DNA from: JAVBLY01 sp031553035
GTDB lineage: Bacteria; Bacillota; Clostridia; Peptostreptococcales; Anaerovoracaceae
NCBI GenBank assembly: GCA_031553035.1
Contig: JAVBLY010000003.1
Location: forward strand, 124,001 to 188,000
Direction: 5' to 3'
Length of the DNA: 64,000 nt
The notes below the pieces were generated by a model, which was not told where the DNA came from, ran no database searches, and saw only the letters and a list, made by a program, of their open reading frames with translations. The number at the start of each line of letters is the position of its first letter. Positions within the stretch are counted from its first letter, which is position 1. A program made the position numbers and the translations under genes. This document shows positions 52,117-60,018 of this stretch, piece by piece.

Positions 52117-53022
52117 TCAGGAGGACTTGAGAGTAATAACGGAAAGATCCGGCCAGTTTAAGATTCGGTAGCCTGAAGTTCCGTTGCCAAGACCCCTGTT
52201 GACGATCATGGTCGAATTGCCGGAAGTGAATTCACCGGCATCGTATTCCGGCCAGTAGACTCTTTCCGGAGATATAAGGCCGCCTTTAAACGGAACTCTG
52301 ATCACACCGCCGTGCATATGGCCGGTCAGAGTAAGATCTGCCCCCCAGTCAGCATATGTTTCAAAATATACAGGATTATGGGTAAGAAGCAAATTGAACT
52401 TACTTTTATCTGCAGTTCCAAGAAGATCGGTCATATGATCTTCATCGAGGAAATACTTTTCTGCTGAAGCGCTGCTCATGTCATTATAATATCTTCCGTT
52501 ATACCAGAGGCCGTACATTTCAAAAGATGCATCGCTTTTTTTTATATCTACACTGTAATTATCCAAAACAGTGACACCGGCGGTTTTGATGTTGCTGTTC
52601 CACTCGTCATAGTCTTCCGGACTGATGATATCCATAGCCGTTTCATGATTCCCATCTATATAATAGACATCATATTTAGAAGCAAGGTCTGACATTAGTT
52701 CCAAAGTGGACGCGAAATTACCGGGAGAATCGGTACTGTTGATCATGTCTCCGGTCATGACGACCATATCGGGTTCTTCCTTTTCTACAGCTTTGATCAG
52801 GCGAACATTATTATCGCCAAACAGTTTGGAATGAAGGTCCGAAAGCTGAACAATTTTATAATCATCAAACTGTGACGGTAAATCAGAGGAACTTACTTCA
52901 TATCTGGATTTTGTGATATGAGTATTGCTGGAATATATCATGAATAAAAACACGGCAATCAGTCCGAAGATCACCGTGAGTATAATTAGACCTTTTCTTC
53001 GCTTTTTTTTAGTTTTTGTCAA
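52117..53022 (-). CDS. Membrane-anchored metallophosphoesterase
   Basis: 301 residues from a TTG at the complement of 53020-53022, chosen because GGGGGCGG lies about 7 nt upstream and the product then starts with a basic stretch and one membrane helix (about 11-29). A longer frame from a TTG at 53103 would run 64 nt into the upstream gene. Metal motifs: SDLH (61-64), GDMIN, GNHE, THNP and GHMHGG. It resembles YkuE/YpbG-type phosphoesterases facing the outside of the membrane. The preceding genes make lipids, so a phospholipid or lipid-linked substrate is plausible but unproved. Confidence 0.85.
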   Translation of the reverse strand: MTKTKKKRRKGLIILTVIFGLIAVFLFMIYSSNTHITKSRYEVSSSDLPSQFDDYKIVQLSDLHSKLFGDNNVRLIKAVEKEEPDMVVMTGDMINSTDSPGNFASTLELMSDLASKYDVYYIDGNHETAMDIISPEDYDEWNSNIKTAGVTVLDNYSVDIKKSDASFEMYGLWYNGRYYNDMSSASAEKYFLDEDHMTDLLGTADKSKFNLLLTHNPVYFETYADWGADLTLTGHMHGGVIRVPFKGGLISPERVYWPEYDAGEFTSGNSTMIVNRGLGNGTSGYRILNWPDLSVITLKSS

Positions 53023-53039
53023 TTTTATCCGCCCCCGGA

Positions 53040-53774
53040 TCAATCCTCTTTTTTTGCCGCCTTCGCTGGTCGCTTCCAAGCTGGTATCCCATCTTTCGAC
53101 CAATCTGATTCATGAATGCCTAAATGATATTTTAGTGGATATACCGCATCGTAAATGGCACTGAATATTATGACGAGCATACCGCCCAGGCACCAGCCTG
53201 CAATAACATCTGTTGGATAATGGATGCCCAGATATACCCTGCTGACGCCGATCAGAAAAACGATAATGCCGGCAATAACATATATCAGGTTTGCAATATC
53301 GCCCTGCTTATTTTGCTTGAGTAGTCTTCCGATTAGGAAGGCCAGAAATACATAAAATATCAATCCTCCGTTAGCGTGACCGCTTGGAAAGCTGTATCCT
53401 GTTTCCTGTATCAAAGGAACGACATCATCCGGCCTTGGTCTCATTACAAGCTGTTTGATCCCTTTATGAACTAGTGAGCCCAGGCCTGTGGCGACCGACA
53501 CCGGAATCCCGAACCGCAGTGTGGTCTTGGGGATAACGAGAAGAATCGCACATAGTACCACCAGGGTCAATGGGTTGGCAAGGAAAGTTACTCCTTTAAA
53601 AAATGCAGTTAGCCAGTCGGCCCGAAGCCCGTATATGAATTTTCTGATCGGGTCGTCAAAATATGATGCATATCCAGACAGTACCAGGAATAGCATGCCG
53701 CCGAATATAAGTAGCAGTACAACCGCCAATATCCATTTGAATATGGGTCTTTCTCTTTTATTGTATACTTCCAT
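53040..53774 (-). CDS. PAP2-family membrane phosphatase
   Basis: 244 residues with about six membrane helices and the three-part acid phosphatase signature: KQLVMRPRP, FPSGHANG, and SRVYLGIHYPTD. Such enzymes remove phosphate from phosphatidate, phosphatidylglycerophosphate or undecaprenyl pyrophosphate. It overlaps plsC by 17 bp, so both are likely cotranslated; with the acyltransferase it suggests phosphatidate turnover. A basic C-terminal tail (PAWKRPAKAAKKED) is cytoplasmic. Confidence 0.9.
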   Translation of the reverse strand: MEVYNKRERPIFKWILAVVLLLIFGGMLFLVLSGYASYFDDPIRKFIYGLRADWLTAFFKGVTFLANPLTLVVLCAILLVIPKTTLRFGIPVSVATGLGSLVHKGIKQLVMRPRPDDVVPLIQETGYSFPSGHANGGLIFYVFLAFLIGRLLKQNKQGDIANLIYVIAGIIVFLIGVSRVYLGIHYPTDVIAGWCLGGMLVIIFSAIYDAVYPLKYHLGIHESDWSKDGIPAWKRPAKAAKKED

Positions 53775-54501
53775 CCCACTCCTCCAGCTTATTTTTTACA
53801 ATAGCTTCCACTTTTTTGGCCAGTTCATGTCCATCTTGCTTTGACATACCTTTAGTTTCAATAGATGGATGCACGCAAACCCTTACCTTAGTTCCCCTTT
53901 GTATATATCCTTTTTCTTCAAAAACTTTCCACGACCCCGAAAGTGTAACCGGTACTACCGGAACTTCCGCCTTAGTGGCCAGCTTAAGACTTCCTCTTTT
54001 AAATTCTCCCATTTTTTCGCTAAGACTTCTTGTGCCTTCGGGGAAGATAACAAGTGAGTACCCTTCCTCCAAAAGCTCAATGCCATCGTTGATGACTTTG
54101 ACAGTGCCTCGGGCATCGTCTCTCTCAATGAAAATACTTCTGATCCTTGCTATCCATTTTCCGTAAAGTGGAATTTCTCCCAGGACCTTTTTCGCAACGA
54201 ATCCAAATTGTTTTGTCTTGATTGCGGCGCAAAAGGCAACTATATCTGCGTATCCCTGATGGTTCGATACGAAGAGTACCGGGCCGCCGGGTATATTATC
54301 AAGGCCTTCCACCTCAAGGTCAACATGGAAATGTTCAACAATGCGAGGCCCCCAGCTTGTGGTGGCATTCAGAATTTGCTTTTGCTCTTCTTCATGATTT
54401 CCGATCTTTCGGTTATGATCGATAGCTTTCTTAAATTTTGACAGATACCTCAGACTTGTGATCAACCATACCGCTGGTCCGATCATCTTGAATAAATTCA
54501 T
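53758..54501 (-). CDS. plsC: 1-acyl-sn-glycerol-3-phosphate acyltransferase
   Basis: 247 residues. The NHxxxxD acyltransferase box has His81 and Asp86 (SNHQGYADIV), and FPEGTRS binds the glycerol phosphate. It makes phosphatidic acid at the membrane. Its ATG overlaps the shikimate kinase stop by 4 bp (ATGA), and its end overlaps the PAP2 gene. Confidence 0.92.
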   Translation of the reverse strand: MNLFKMIGPAVWLITSLRYLSKFKKAIDHNRKIGNHEEEQKQILNATTSWGPRIVEHFHVDLEVEGLDNIPGGPVLFVSNHQGYADIVAFCAAIKTKQFGFVAKKVLGEIPLYGKWIARIRSIFIERDDARGTVKVINDGIELLEEGYSLVIFPEGTRSLSEKMGEFKRGSLKLATKAEVPVVPVTLSGSWKVFEEKGYIQRGTKVRVCVHPSIETKGMSKQDGHELAKKVEAIVKNKLEEWDGSIQ

Positions 54502-55037
54502 GCATCCTCACCGATTTTTTCTATGATTTCCTTAACTATATTGTTCACATCCTTTTTTCCGGTATTTACTTTTATATCAAATATCTCATCATAATATTTT
54601 CGTCTCTGTTCAAATTGGCCGGTAAAAATCTTTTTTCGTTCATTCTCATCTTCAATATGAAAATAGGCATTTGGCAGTGACGGATTGTTTCTGACTCTTT
54701 CGAACATGATATCAGGATCGCAGTCAAGCAAGATCACGAATTCATCTTTAAGAATTTCTCTATTCGCACCGTCCAGTACTATTCCGCCGCCGCAGGAGAT
54801 GACGTCATCTCCATCGTTTTTAACGATCTCATCCAGAAGTTCTCCTTCAAGATTCCGGTAATGATGTTCCCCGTATTTCATAAAAATACGGTCAATTGTC
54901 ATTCCCTGCTTTTGTTCTATTTCCTCATCCATATCCAGGATGCCTCTGCCTGACTTTTCTGCAAGTACTTTACCTACTGTAGTTTTGCCACTGCCCATGT
55001 AACCAATGATAAAATATTTCAATTTTTTACTACTCAT
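54498..55037 (-). CDS. aroK: Shikimate kinase
   Basis: 179 residues, family size. P-loop GYMGSGKT (12-19), the DMDEEIE motif, the CGGGIV shikimate/ATP segment and the lid Arg region EQRRKYYDEI are visible. It phosphorylates shikimate in the chorismate pathway. It heads a leftward operon with plsC, PAP2 and the phosphoesterase, an odd partner for lipid genes; other aro genes are not in the window. Confidence 0.9.
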   Translation of the reverse strand: MSSKKLKYFIIGYMGSGKTTVGKVLAEKSGRGILDMDEEIEQKQGMTIDRIFMKYGEHHYRNLEGELLDEIVKNDGDDVISCGGGIVLDGANREILKDEFVILLDCDPDIMFERVRNNPSLPNAYFHIEDENERKKIFTGQFEQRRKYYDEIFDIKVNTGKKDVNNIVKEIIEKIGEDA

Positions 55038-55212
55038 AATAAAGTACTCCCAAAAAATACTATACTAAATATACCAAACTAAACTTCTTAATGCAACGAT
55101 TTTGCTTGGAATTAAAACAGCTGTAACAGTTGAAAAAATACGCAATAAAGCTTATAGTGTTAGTTACTATATTCGCTTATACTTTTAATGAAATACAATA
55201 TGGAGTTTAATT

Positions 55213-56130
55213 ATGGATAAACCGGTTTTAGTAATTATGGCCGCCGGAATGGGAAGCAGATACGGCGGACTCAAACAAATCGATCCTGTTACGGATCAGG
55301 GTGAAATTATAATAGATTTTTCCCTGTATGATGCAATGATGGCAGGATTTGAAAAGGTCATTTTCATCATCAAAGAGGAGATGAAGGATGATTTTGCTGC
55401 CCTTATAGATGAAGGGGCAGGCAGACAGCTTCAGGTTGAATATGCATTTCAGAAGCTGGATGATATACCTGATGGCTTTGAAATACCTGAAGGCAGAGAA
55501 AAACCATGGGGCACGTGCCATGCTGTCATGAGTGCCAGACACCTTCTGAATGGTCCGTTTGCAGTTATCAATGCGGACGACTTCTACGGCGCTCAGGCTT
55601 TTCAAATAATGTATGAGTATCTTCTGAATGCCAAAGACGATGACAAATACAGGTATTCGATGGTTGGTTACCGTCTGGATCAGACACTGACCGAGAACGG
55701 ACATGTTGCAAGAGGTGTGTGTACTATCGATAAAAATGGGTATTTAGTAAATATCGATGAGCGCCTCAAGATTATGTGGCGCGGAGAGAAGATCGCTTAT
55801 ACGGAAGATGACGAGAACTGGACCGAGGTTGCTGGCGATACCACGGTATCCATGAACTTTTGGGGATTCACCATGAGCATGATGGAAGAAATGACCAAAA
55901 GGTTCCCTGCTTTTCTTGAAAAATCGATTTCAGATAATCCCCTCAAAGGCGAGTTTTTGCTGCCGAAGACTGTGGATGATCTTGTAAAAGAGAAAAAAGC
56001 AACAGTTGAAGTACTTAAGAGTGATGACCGATGGTTCGGAGTAACCTACAAGGAAGACAAGCAAGGGGTTATGGATGCACTGCAATCGCTCAAAGACAAA
56101 GGGTTATATCCGGAAAGGATCTGGAGATAA
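55213..56130 (+). CDS. Sugar-phosphate nucleotidyltransferase-like protein
   Basis: 305 residues. The N-terminus VIMAAGMGSRYGGLKQIDPV (7-26) is the signature of NTP:sugar-phosphate transferases, and INADDFYGAQ supplies the metal-binding Asp. The protein is a stand-alone GT-A fold without an acyl-transferase tail. GGAG precedes the ATG. The substrate is unknown; exopolysaccharide or wall precursor synthesis is the family norm. The EIIC-EAL gene follows 33 nt later. Confidence 0.8.
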   Translation: MDKPVLVIMAAGMGSRYGGLKQIDPVTDQGEIIIDFSLYDAMMAGFEKVIFIIKEEMKDDFAALIDEGAGRQLQVEYAFQKLDDIPDGFEIPEGREKPWGTCHAVMSARHLLNGPFAVINADDFYGAQAFQIMYEYLLNAKDDDKYRYSMVGYRLDQTLTENGHVARGVCTIDKNGYLVNIDERLKIMWRGEKIAYTEDDENWTEVAGDTTVSMNFWGFTMSMMEEMTKRFPAFLEKSISDNPLKGEFLLPKTVDDLVKEKKATVEVLKSDDRWFGVTYKEDKQGVMDALQSLKDKGLYPERIWR

Positions 56131-56163
56131 AGACCCGATTGTCAGAAATTGGATCGATATCTA

Positions 56164-58299
56164 ATGACCGGAAACAATTTAAACAATAAGACTAAAGATG
56201 TGGTTGCGAGAATATTTGACAACAAGCTCATAACTGCAATCAGGGAAGGCTTCCTCTATATGATGCCTCTAATCATAGTGGGAGCTTTTGTTGTCGCAAT
56301 TCTAAATATTCCCATACCGCCGTTTCAGGATTTTATGCTTGATAAATTCGGAGAGGGCTGGAAAGATTTTCCCCTCATAGTTTACAATGCGACTCTGCAG
56401 ATCGCTTCACTTACTGCTGTCATTGCGATCAGCTATGCGCTGGCAAAACATGAAGATGTGGTTGCAGACGGAAGAATAAAATCCATATATGTGGTTCTTA
56501 CCGCATTTGCTTCCTATGTGGCATTCATAGAACCGAGCAAAATTGCGGAAGCGGTTATCACAACAGATGCCGCCGGAGCCAGCTCCATGTTCAGCGCTCT
56601 TGTAATAAGCATAATCTCCGTAAAAGCACTTACCTTTATCTATAAAAAATACGACAAAAGATTCCCGTCTATGGAGCATAAGTATAACGGCAATGTGGTG
56701 GTTAGGACGTCATTTCATCTGATCATCCCGACTGTTTCGGTAATAGTTTTGTTTGCGCTTGCCAATCAGCTTATACATGTTTTGGGTGTCATTGACGGCA
56801 TTACAAACCTGGCAACTGAAGCCTTTGAAGTTCTGTTCATGAGCGATAATATTCTTTCCGTGATAATGATAGTCTTTGTCACGCAGATATTATGGTTCTT
56901 CGGGATCCATGGAGGAAATGTTTTTATGGAAGCTCTCGGCAACGCTTCGGAAGAGGCTGCCGCCAGCGGAACTGCCATATCCCAGTTTTCAAAAGAATTT
57001 TTCGATGTGTTCGTATTTTACGGCGGAGCGGGAGTTACTCTGGCATTGATCCTGGCTCTTCTCATATTCGGGGAAGGTGCCACAGACAAAAAACTGGCGC
57101 GAAATGCCATTTTCCCGGGGTTGCTTAACATAAACGAACCTATAATCTACGGGCTTCCCATAATATTCAACCCGTTTTTCTTCATACCGTTCCTGACTGC
57201 GCCTGTCATCATAGCGCTGGTGGCGTACACCGCGGTTGCAACCGGGATCGTCCCGCTGCCAACTGCAGAAATAGCATGGACTACTCCAATTTTTGTATCA
57301 GGATATATGTCCACAGGCAGTTTTTCGGCAGTCATACTTCAGGCAGTTTGTTTTCTCATAGCCTTCGGGATATACATCCCATTCGTCAAACTGGCAAGGA
57401 CAAATAACGAAGAAAAATATAAAAAGGATTTTGAAAATCTCACAAAAGAAATGAGATATATACAAAACACCAAAACAAGAAAGATCATAACCAGAAGCGA
57501 TGAAATAGGCGGTGTCGCCAGATATCTTGCCATGGAGATCAATGACGCGGTGAACAACGACCGGGATCTTCTTCATCTTGAATACCAGCCAAAGGTTGAT
57601 GCGGGCGGTCGGGTCCTCGGCGCGGAGGCTCTTCTTCGGTGGAATCACGAAATGTTCGGATACATATCACCCATAACTATCCTCAGCATTGCAGATGAGG
57701 CGAAATTAAACAACGATCTGGGCAGGTGGGTTATCAAGAATGCCATGGAAGCTCAGAGGACATGGATACATGAAGGTTACGACAACATCACTTTGTCAGT
57801 CAACTTAAGCCCTATGCAGCTCAACAGTGACAAAGGTTTGTATAATTTCATTAAAAAGCAGATCGAAAAGAACGGTCTCGATCCAAAGAAGATGGAATTT
57901 GAACTTACAGAGAATGCCACCATAGAGCATACCGAAGAAATCTTTAATACCCTTAAAGATATAAGAGACATGGGCGCAGATATTTCCATCGATGACTTCG
58001 GAATGGGACACAGTTCTCTAAAATATCTCTATGACTTCTTTGCAAACGTAGTCAAGCTGGATGCTTCCCTGGTCCAGGCCGTTCCAAAAGGCGAAGACCG
58101 CCAGGAGATAGTCAAAGCCATACTGGATCTCTGCAAGCGGCTGAAAGTAAAAGTCATAGCCGAAGGTGTGGAGACCAAAGAACAACTTGAGATAATGAAC
58201 AGGCTGGGCGCCGACTACTATCAGGGCTGGTATTTCAGCAAGTCCCTGCCTAACGAAAGGTTCCTTGAGTATCTAAAGAAAAAAGGTACTGTGAGATAA
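56164..58299 (+). CDS. PTS EIIC-like membrane domain fused to an EAL c-di-GMP phosphodiesterase
   Basis: 711 residues from ATG 56164 (a TTG at 56149 is possible; both ribosome sites are weak). Residues about 15-415 are a lactose/cellobiose-type EIIC with about ten helices and the INEPIIYGLPI sugar-site motif. Residues about 460-705 are an EAL domain with all catalytic motifs: Glu488 in EALLRW, NLSPMQL, ELTEN, IDDFGMGHSSL, VKLD, EGVET and YYQGW. No IIA or IIB gene is near, so it is probably a sugar sensor that lowers c-di-GMP rather than a transporter. Confidence 0.88.
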   Translation: MTGNNLNNKTKDVVARIFDNKLITAIREGFLYMMPLIIVGAFVVAILNIPIPPFQDFMLDKFGEGWKDFPLIVYNATLQIASLTAVIAISYALAKHEDVVADGRIKSIYVVLTAFASYVAFIEPSKIAEAVITTDAAGASSMFSALVISIISVKALTFIYKKYDKRFPSMEHKYNGNVVVRTSFHLIIPTVSVIVLFALANQLIHVLGVIDGITNLATEAFEVLFMSDNILSVIMIVFVTQILWFFGIHGGNVFMEALGNASEEAAASGTAISQFSKEFFDVFVFYGGAGVTLALILALLIFGEGATDKKLARNAIFPGLLNINEPIIYGLPIIFNPFFFIPFLTAPVIIALVAYTAVATGIVPLPTAEIAWTTPIFVSGYMSTGSFSAVILQAVCFLIAFGIYIPFVKLARTNNEEKYKKDFENLTKEMRYIQNTKTRKIITRSDEIGGVARYLAMEINDAVNNDRDLLHLEYQPKVDAGGRVLGAEALLRWNHEMFGYISPITILSIADEAKLNNDLGRWVIKNAMEAQRTWIHEGYDNITLSVNLSPMQLNSDKGLYNFIKKQIEKNGLDPKKMEFELTENATIEHTEEIFNTLKDIRDMGADISIDDFGMGHSSLKYLYDFFANVVKLDASLVQAVPKGEDRQEIVKAILDLCKRLKVKVIAEGVETKEQLEIMNRLGADYYQGWYFSKSLPNERFLEYLKKKGTVR

Positions 58300-58374
58300 A
58301 CAGTCTTCACATCCCGGCAATAAAGCGATCTAGCTGGAAATATATATGGGATTGCAAGAAAAAACACCGGATTC

Positions 58375-58513
58375 TGTCCCAAATTTGAGGGAGTGTGGTA
58401 TTTTTCTTAGCGATTTCTTGGATGCTCAATCATAATGGATGATAATACATGATAATAGAAAAAAGTTTCAAATCTGGAAGCTCAATTTACCACATCCCCT
58501 CAATTTTGAGACA
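58375..58513. repeat. Imperfect 26-bp inverted repeat bounding a 139-bp element
   Basis: The arm 58375-58400 (starting TGTCCCAAATTTGAGGG) matches the reverse complement of 58488-58513 at 22 of 26 positions; 87 bp lie between. Inside, GGATGCTCAAT and GGAAGCTCAAT form an imperfect direct repeat. Ends read TG...CA. No target-site duplication is visible and no second copy occurs in the window. Confidence 0.6.
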
Positions 58514-58651
58514 CAAAACTATAAAAAAAGTTGCATCCCTCTCTGCCAATACTCGGATGGCCGCATTTTTCAAAGATTTTTCCGCTGCAAAATTTTATAG
58601 ACAAAACAGAATATGGATAATATCATTTTTATCCATAGGACAAAACAATCA

Positions 58652-58680
58652 TTGCAATACTTAGGCTTTTATTGTACAAT
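58652..58680 (+). promoter_or_regulatory. rpsF-ssb-rpsR promoter
   Basis: TTGCAA (58652-58657), 17-bp spacer, TACAAT (58675-58680). RNA start is expected near 58687. Confidence 0.75.
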
Positions 58681-58686
58681 AACAAA

Positions 58687-58705
58687 GCACGTTATAAGAA
58701 CGTGC
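58687..58705 (+). other. Hairpin at the 5' end of the rpsF transcript
   Basis: GCACGTT (58687-58693), loop ATAAG, AACGTGC (58699-58705): a perfect 7-bp stem starting exactly at the predicted first RNA base. Confidence 0.55.
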
Positions 58706-58751
58706 AGCATTCAAATAGTTTGTGAAACAGACTCATATGATCATCAAGATC

Positions 58752-58783
58752 GAATGCTCTCTGCCCCGAAGACGGGGCCATTC
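58752..58783 (+). promoter_or_regulatory. Structured rpsF leader, possible S6:S18 autoregulatory element
   Basis: GAATG (58752-58756) pairs with CATTC (58779-58783) and GCCCCG (58763-58768) with CGGGGC (58773-58778), loop AAGA, with a one-sided CTCTCT internal loop. It stands 20 nt before the rpsF ATG. S6 and S18 bind such an asymmetric leader stem in many bacteria; the exact consensus was not checked. Confidence 0.45.
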
Positions 58784-58804
58784 AGTCCAAAGGGAGGTGA
58801 ATCA

Positions 58805-59092
58805 ATGAATAATTATGAAATTATGTTCATCATTGCAGCAGCATTGGAAGAAGAAAAACGTGTTGCTACTGTTGATATGGTCAAAGAAATCATAGCGGCA
58901 GATGGCGGCGAAGTAACCAATGTTGACGAATGGGGAATGAAAAAACTTGCCTATCCTATCCTGAAAAAGAACGAAGGCTACTATGTAGTTATGGAGTTCA
59001 AAGCGCCGGCGGAATTACCGCTTGAGCTGGATAGAAGACTCAAGATTTCAGACAACGTAATCAGACACATGATCATCAACAAAGATGAATAA
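58805..59092 (+). CDS. rpsF: 30S ribosomal protein S6
   Basis: 95 residues, the normal length. The open frame runs further upstream, but ATG 58805 has GGGAGGTG 5-6 nt upstream and begins the conserved MNNYEIMFII. The YPILKKNEGYYVVMEF segment is typical. S6 pairs with S18 on the platform of the 30S subunit. First gene of rpsF-ssb-rpsR. Confidence 0.97.
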   Translation: MNNYEIMFIIAAALEEEKRVATVDMVKEIIAADGGEVTNVDEWGMKKLAYPILKKNEGYYVVMEFKAPAELPLELDRRLKISDNVIRHMIINKDE

Positions 59093-59235
59093 TTCAAATA
59101 AGTTGCGCCGTATTTTTTGTGAAGAATAAGGCGTGTGAATGAATGACTGAGGCGCGTATTAAGCATACGCAACAAAGGAATGAATACACAACAACGCAAT
59201 TATTCGCAGAAAAGACAAGCAAGGAGGTGTCTTGA

Positions 59236-59709
59236 ATGAATTTAGTTGTACTAATAGGTAACCTGGCCAGAGATCCGGAAGTGAGATATTCTCAGAACCA
59301 GATGGCAATCGCCAAATTTACCATCGCTATCAACAGATATGTAAAAGACGGAGACAATCAGGCAGATTTTATCCGAGTCACAGCATTCGGCAAACAAGGC
59401 GAACTTGTTGAGACATATCTGAGAAAAGGCAACAAGGTAGCTGTAGAAGGCAGGATCCAAACAGGAAGTTATGAAGATAAAGATGGCAAAACAGTCTATA
59501 CAACAGACGTGATTGCCAGCAGAATAGAATTCGTCGAAAAAAAAGGACAGGGTGGCGGAGGTCAGGGCTTCGGAGGCAACGAACCTTCATTCGGGGGAAA
59601 CTTCGACAAGCCCCAGAACAATCCGCCTAAGCAGGCACCCCAGGGCGAACCTGAGGTACCGGAAGGATTCAGTTCTTTTGAAGATGATGACGATGATGTA
59701 CCGTTTTAG
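59236..59709 (+). CDS. ssb: Single-stranded DNA-binding protein
   Basis: 157 residues. An N-terminal OB fold (NLVVLIGNLARDPEVRY, then FIRVTAFGKQGE), a Gly/Pro/Asn-rich linker and the acidic interaction tip FEDDDDDVPF. It coats single-stranded DNA during replication and repair. GGAGGTG precedes the ATG. The 143-bp gap from rpsF contains GCGTAT-TAAGC-ATACGC (59154-59170) inside larger GTTGCG/CGCAAC arms (59102-59107, 59168-59173). Confidence 0.97.
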   Translation: MNLVVLIGNLARDPEVRYSQNQMAIAKFTIAINRYVKDGDNQADFIRVTAFGKQGELVETYLRKGNKVAVEGRIQTGSYEDKDGKTVYTTDVIASRIEFVEKKGQGGGGQGFGGNEPSFGGNFDKPQNNPPKQAPQGEPEVPEGFSSFEDDDDDVPF

Positions 59710-59719
59710 GAGGTAGAAA

Positions 59720-59953
59720 ATGGAAAGAAGACGCGGCGGAGGCATGAGAAGAAAAAAAGTATGCCAGTTTTGCGCAGAGAAGATAGAAGATATCGATTAT
59801 AAAGATACAGAACTGCTGTCAAAATATATTACTGACAGAGGTAAGATCTTACCTAAGAGAGTCACCGGAACATGTGCTCATCACCAGAGGGTAGTTGCAA
59901 GGGCGATCAAGAGAGCAAGAATAGTTGCACTTTTGCCTTATGTCACAGACTAA
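59720..59953 (+). CDS. rpsR: 30S ribosomal protein S18
   Basis: 77 residues. The core LSKYITDRGKILPKRVTG and HHQRVVARAIKRARIVALLPY is standard. It carries CQFC near the N-terminus and CAHH later, the zinc-binding (C+) form of S18 rather than the Cys-free one. GGAGGT precedes the ATG, 10 nt after ssb. Confidence 0.97.
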   Translation: MERRRGGGMRRKKVCQFCAEKIEDIDYKDTELLSKYITDRGKILPKRVTGTCAHHQRVVARAIKRARIVALLPYVTD

Positions 59954-59978
59954 ATAAATACTCTAATGAGACCGACTA

Positions 59979-60008
59979 AGCCGAAGTTAGCATTAACCTC
60001 GGCTGTTT
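59979..60008 (+). terminator. Hairpin after rpsR
   Basis: AGCCGA-A-GTTA (59979-59989) pairs with TAAC-C-TCGGCT (59994-60004), loop GCAT, one mismatch; the T tract is only GTTTAG. A probable but weak terminator, 11 nt before the chemoreceptor gene. Confidence 0.6.
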
Positions 60009-60018
60009 AGGATTTATT

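Larger units (their letters stand above)
58300..58804. other. Intergenic region upstream of rpsF
   Basis: 505 bases without a supported gene. It contains a 139-bp element bounded by an imperfect inverted repeat, the rpsF promoter and two leader hairpins, listed separately. No clear terminator follows the EAL gene unless the inverted repeat serves as one. Confidence 0.7.

Noticed and set aside
53023..53103. N-terminal extension of the phosphoesterase into the PAP2 gene
   Set aside because: It would need a TTG without a ribosome site; the TTG at 53022 has GGGGGCGG upstream and begins at the natural membrane anchor.
58613..58804. 64-codon N-terminal extension of rpsF
   Set aside because: It crosses the promoter and leader hairpins; the ATG at 58805 has a strong ribosome site and gives the usual S6.
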